Positions 5,664-6,141 of a stretch of DNA of 6,141 bases are shown piece after piece. The first letter of the stretch is position 1; every line of letters begins with the position of its first letter. Where the stretch lies: NCBI GenBank assembly GCA_903952885.1, contig CAJBHE010000117.1, positions 1-6,141 of the forward strand, written 5' to 3'. The DNA is from an uncultured Burkholderiales bacterium (GTDB lineage Bacteria; Pseudomonadota; Gammaproteobacteria; Burkholderiales; Burkholderiaceae_C). The notes below the pieces were generated by a model that saw only the letters and a program-made list of their open reading frames with translations, was not told where the DNA came from and did not search any database. A program made the translations under genes and the position numbers.

Positions 5664-6141
5664 GTTGCGACATCCATTCAGTCACGGCCCAGGGCATTTC
5701 TTGCAAATCGCCGGGAAAAGCTCCTGAAGCAAAGCCCACATGCCCCCCCGCTTCTGGCTGCCACAACTGGACACACTCACTCACCTGAGTTTGCGTTGGC
5801 AAACTGACGGCAGGAATAAATGGATCGTTGCGGGCATTGAGCACCAAGGCGGGCAGTTGCACCCGCGATAAACCTTGTTTGGCACTGGCGCGCGCCCAAT
5901 AGTCATCTGTATTTTTAAAGCCGTGCAGCGGTGCTGTGAACACTTGGTCAAATTCATAAAGCGTTTGAGCCGACATCAATTTGTGTGGGTCAAACAATCC
6001 AGGAAACTGCTTAAGTTTCTCCATGGCGCGTGGCTTCATCGTGCCTAAAAACATCCGCGCATACAGCACCTTGTTGATGCCGCTGTCAATGGCGTTTCCG
6101 CTCGCCGTTAAGTCGATGGGCGAACAGACCGAGGCAATCCC
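5656..6141 (-). CDS. yheT: YheT-type alpha/beta hydrolase (5' end beyond the window edge)
   Basis: The visible C-terminal 161 residues start in frame at the right edge, so the N-terminal half with the nucleophile serine elbow is missing. Features typical of the YheT/ABHD1-3 group are a segment resembling SVP-DL followed by D-G-N-x-LY (residues 4-27 of the fragment), the LNARNDPFIP stretch at 101-110 with the presumed charge-relay Asp106, and GGHVGF at 132-137 with catalytic His134. The alternative starts inside the window (for example GTG 6069) fall inside the conserved domain and are not real starts. The natural substrate of the family in bacteria is unknown; an esterase/hydrolase activity is inferred. 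Its TGA (5658-5656) lies inside the start of the Trp-rich gene. Confidence 0.88.
   Translation of the reverse strand, partial: GIASVCSPIDLTASGNAIDSGINKVLYARMFLGTMKPRAMEKLKQFPGLFDPHKLMSAQTLYEFDQVFTAPLHGFKNTDDYWARASAKQGLSRVQLPALVLNARNDPFIPAVSLPTQTQVSECVQLWQPEAGGHVGFASGAFPGDLQEMPWAVTEWMSQHG

Overview
The window looks like ordinary chromosomal DNA from a betaproteobacterium, most likely Burkholderiales and plausibly Comamonadaceae (Rhodoferax/Limnohabitans-like). This rests on the protein sequences, the rsmI-yraN-diaA-dolP neighbourhood, GC-rich codon use and a GCTATAAT-type -10 box. The genus is inferred from remembered family resemblance, not from a search. I see no mobile element, CRISPR array, prophage gene, toxin-antitoxin pair or defence gene.

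Layout. Positions 1-697 (minus) hold yggS, a PLP-homeostasis protein cut by the left edge. A 115-bp divergent spacer separates it from an NADPH-type beta-hydroxyacid dehydrogenase at 813-1727 (plus). An A-tract/T-tract hairpin at 1742-1779 can stop this gene and the convergent operon facing it. That operon (minus, 3493 to 1793) is yraN (GTG start), diaA/gmhA-like SIS protein, then dolP, a double-BON outer-membrane lipoprotein. Divergent from yraN, only 12 bp away, is rsmI (3506-4426, plus), the 16S rRNA 2'-O-methyltransferase. A minus-strand tRNA-Arg(CCG) with encoded CCA lies 3 bp beyond the rsmI stop. A short spacer with back-to-back promoter elements leads to a membrane-anchored monoheme cytochrome c (4581-5087, plus), followed by a clear hairpin terminator. 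The right end (minus) carries a Trp-rich conserved protein of unknown function, overlapped by 8 bp by the end of a YheT-type alpha/beta hydrolase that runs off the right edge.

How the genes fit together. The rsmI/yraN/diaA/dolP cluster matches the E. coli rsmI-lpoA-yraN-diaA-dolP locus, but without lpoA and with rsmI divergent. It combines ribosome modification, a nuclease-fold protein, a SIS-domain protein (DnaA regulation or heptose isomerisation) and an envelope-integrity lipoprotein. The rest are housekeeping or metabolic genes. The window is compact: both convergent gene pairs share a hairpin, and two adjacent gene pairs overlap.

No undescribed system is evident. The points most worth a second look are the antisense strand of the tRNA acting as a possible rsmI terminator, the almost touching divergent starts of yraN and rsmI, and the GmhA-like catalytic residues retained in the DiaA-position protein.
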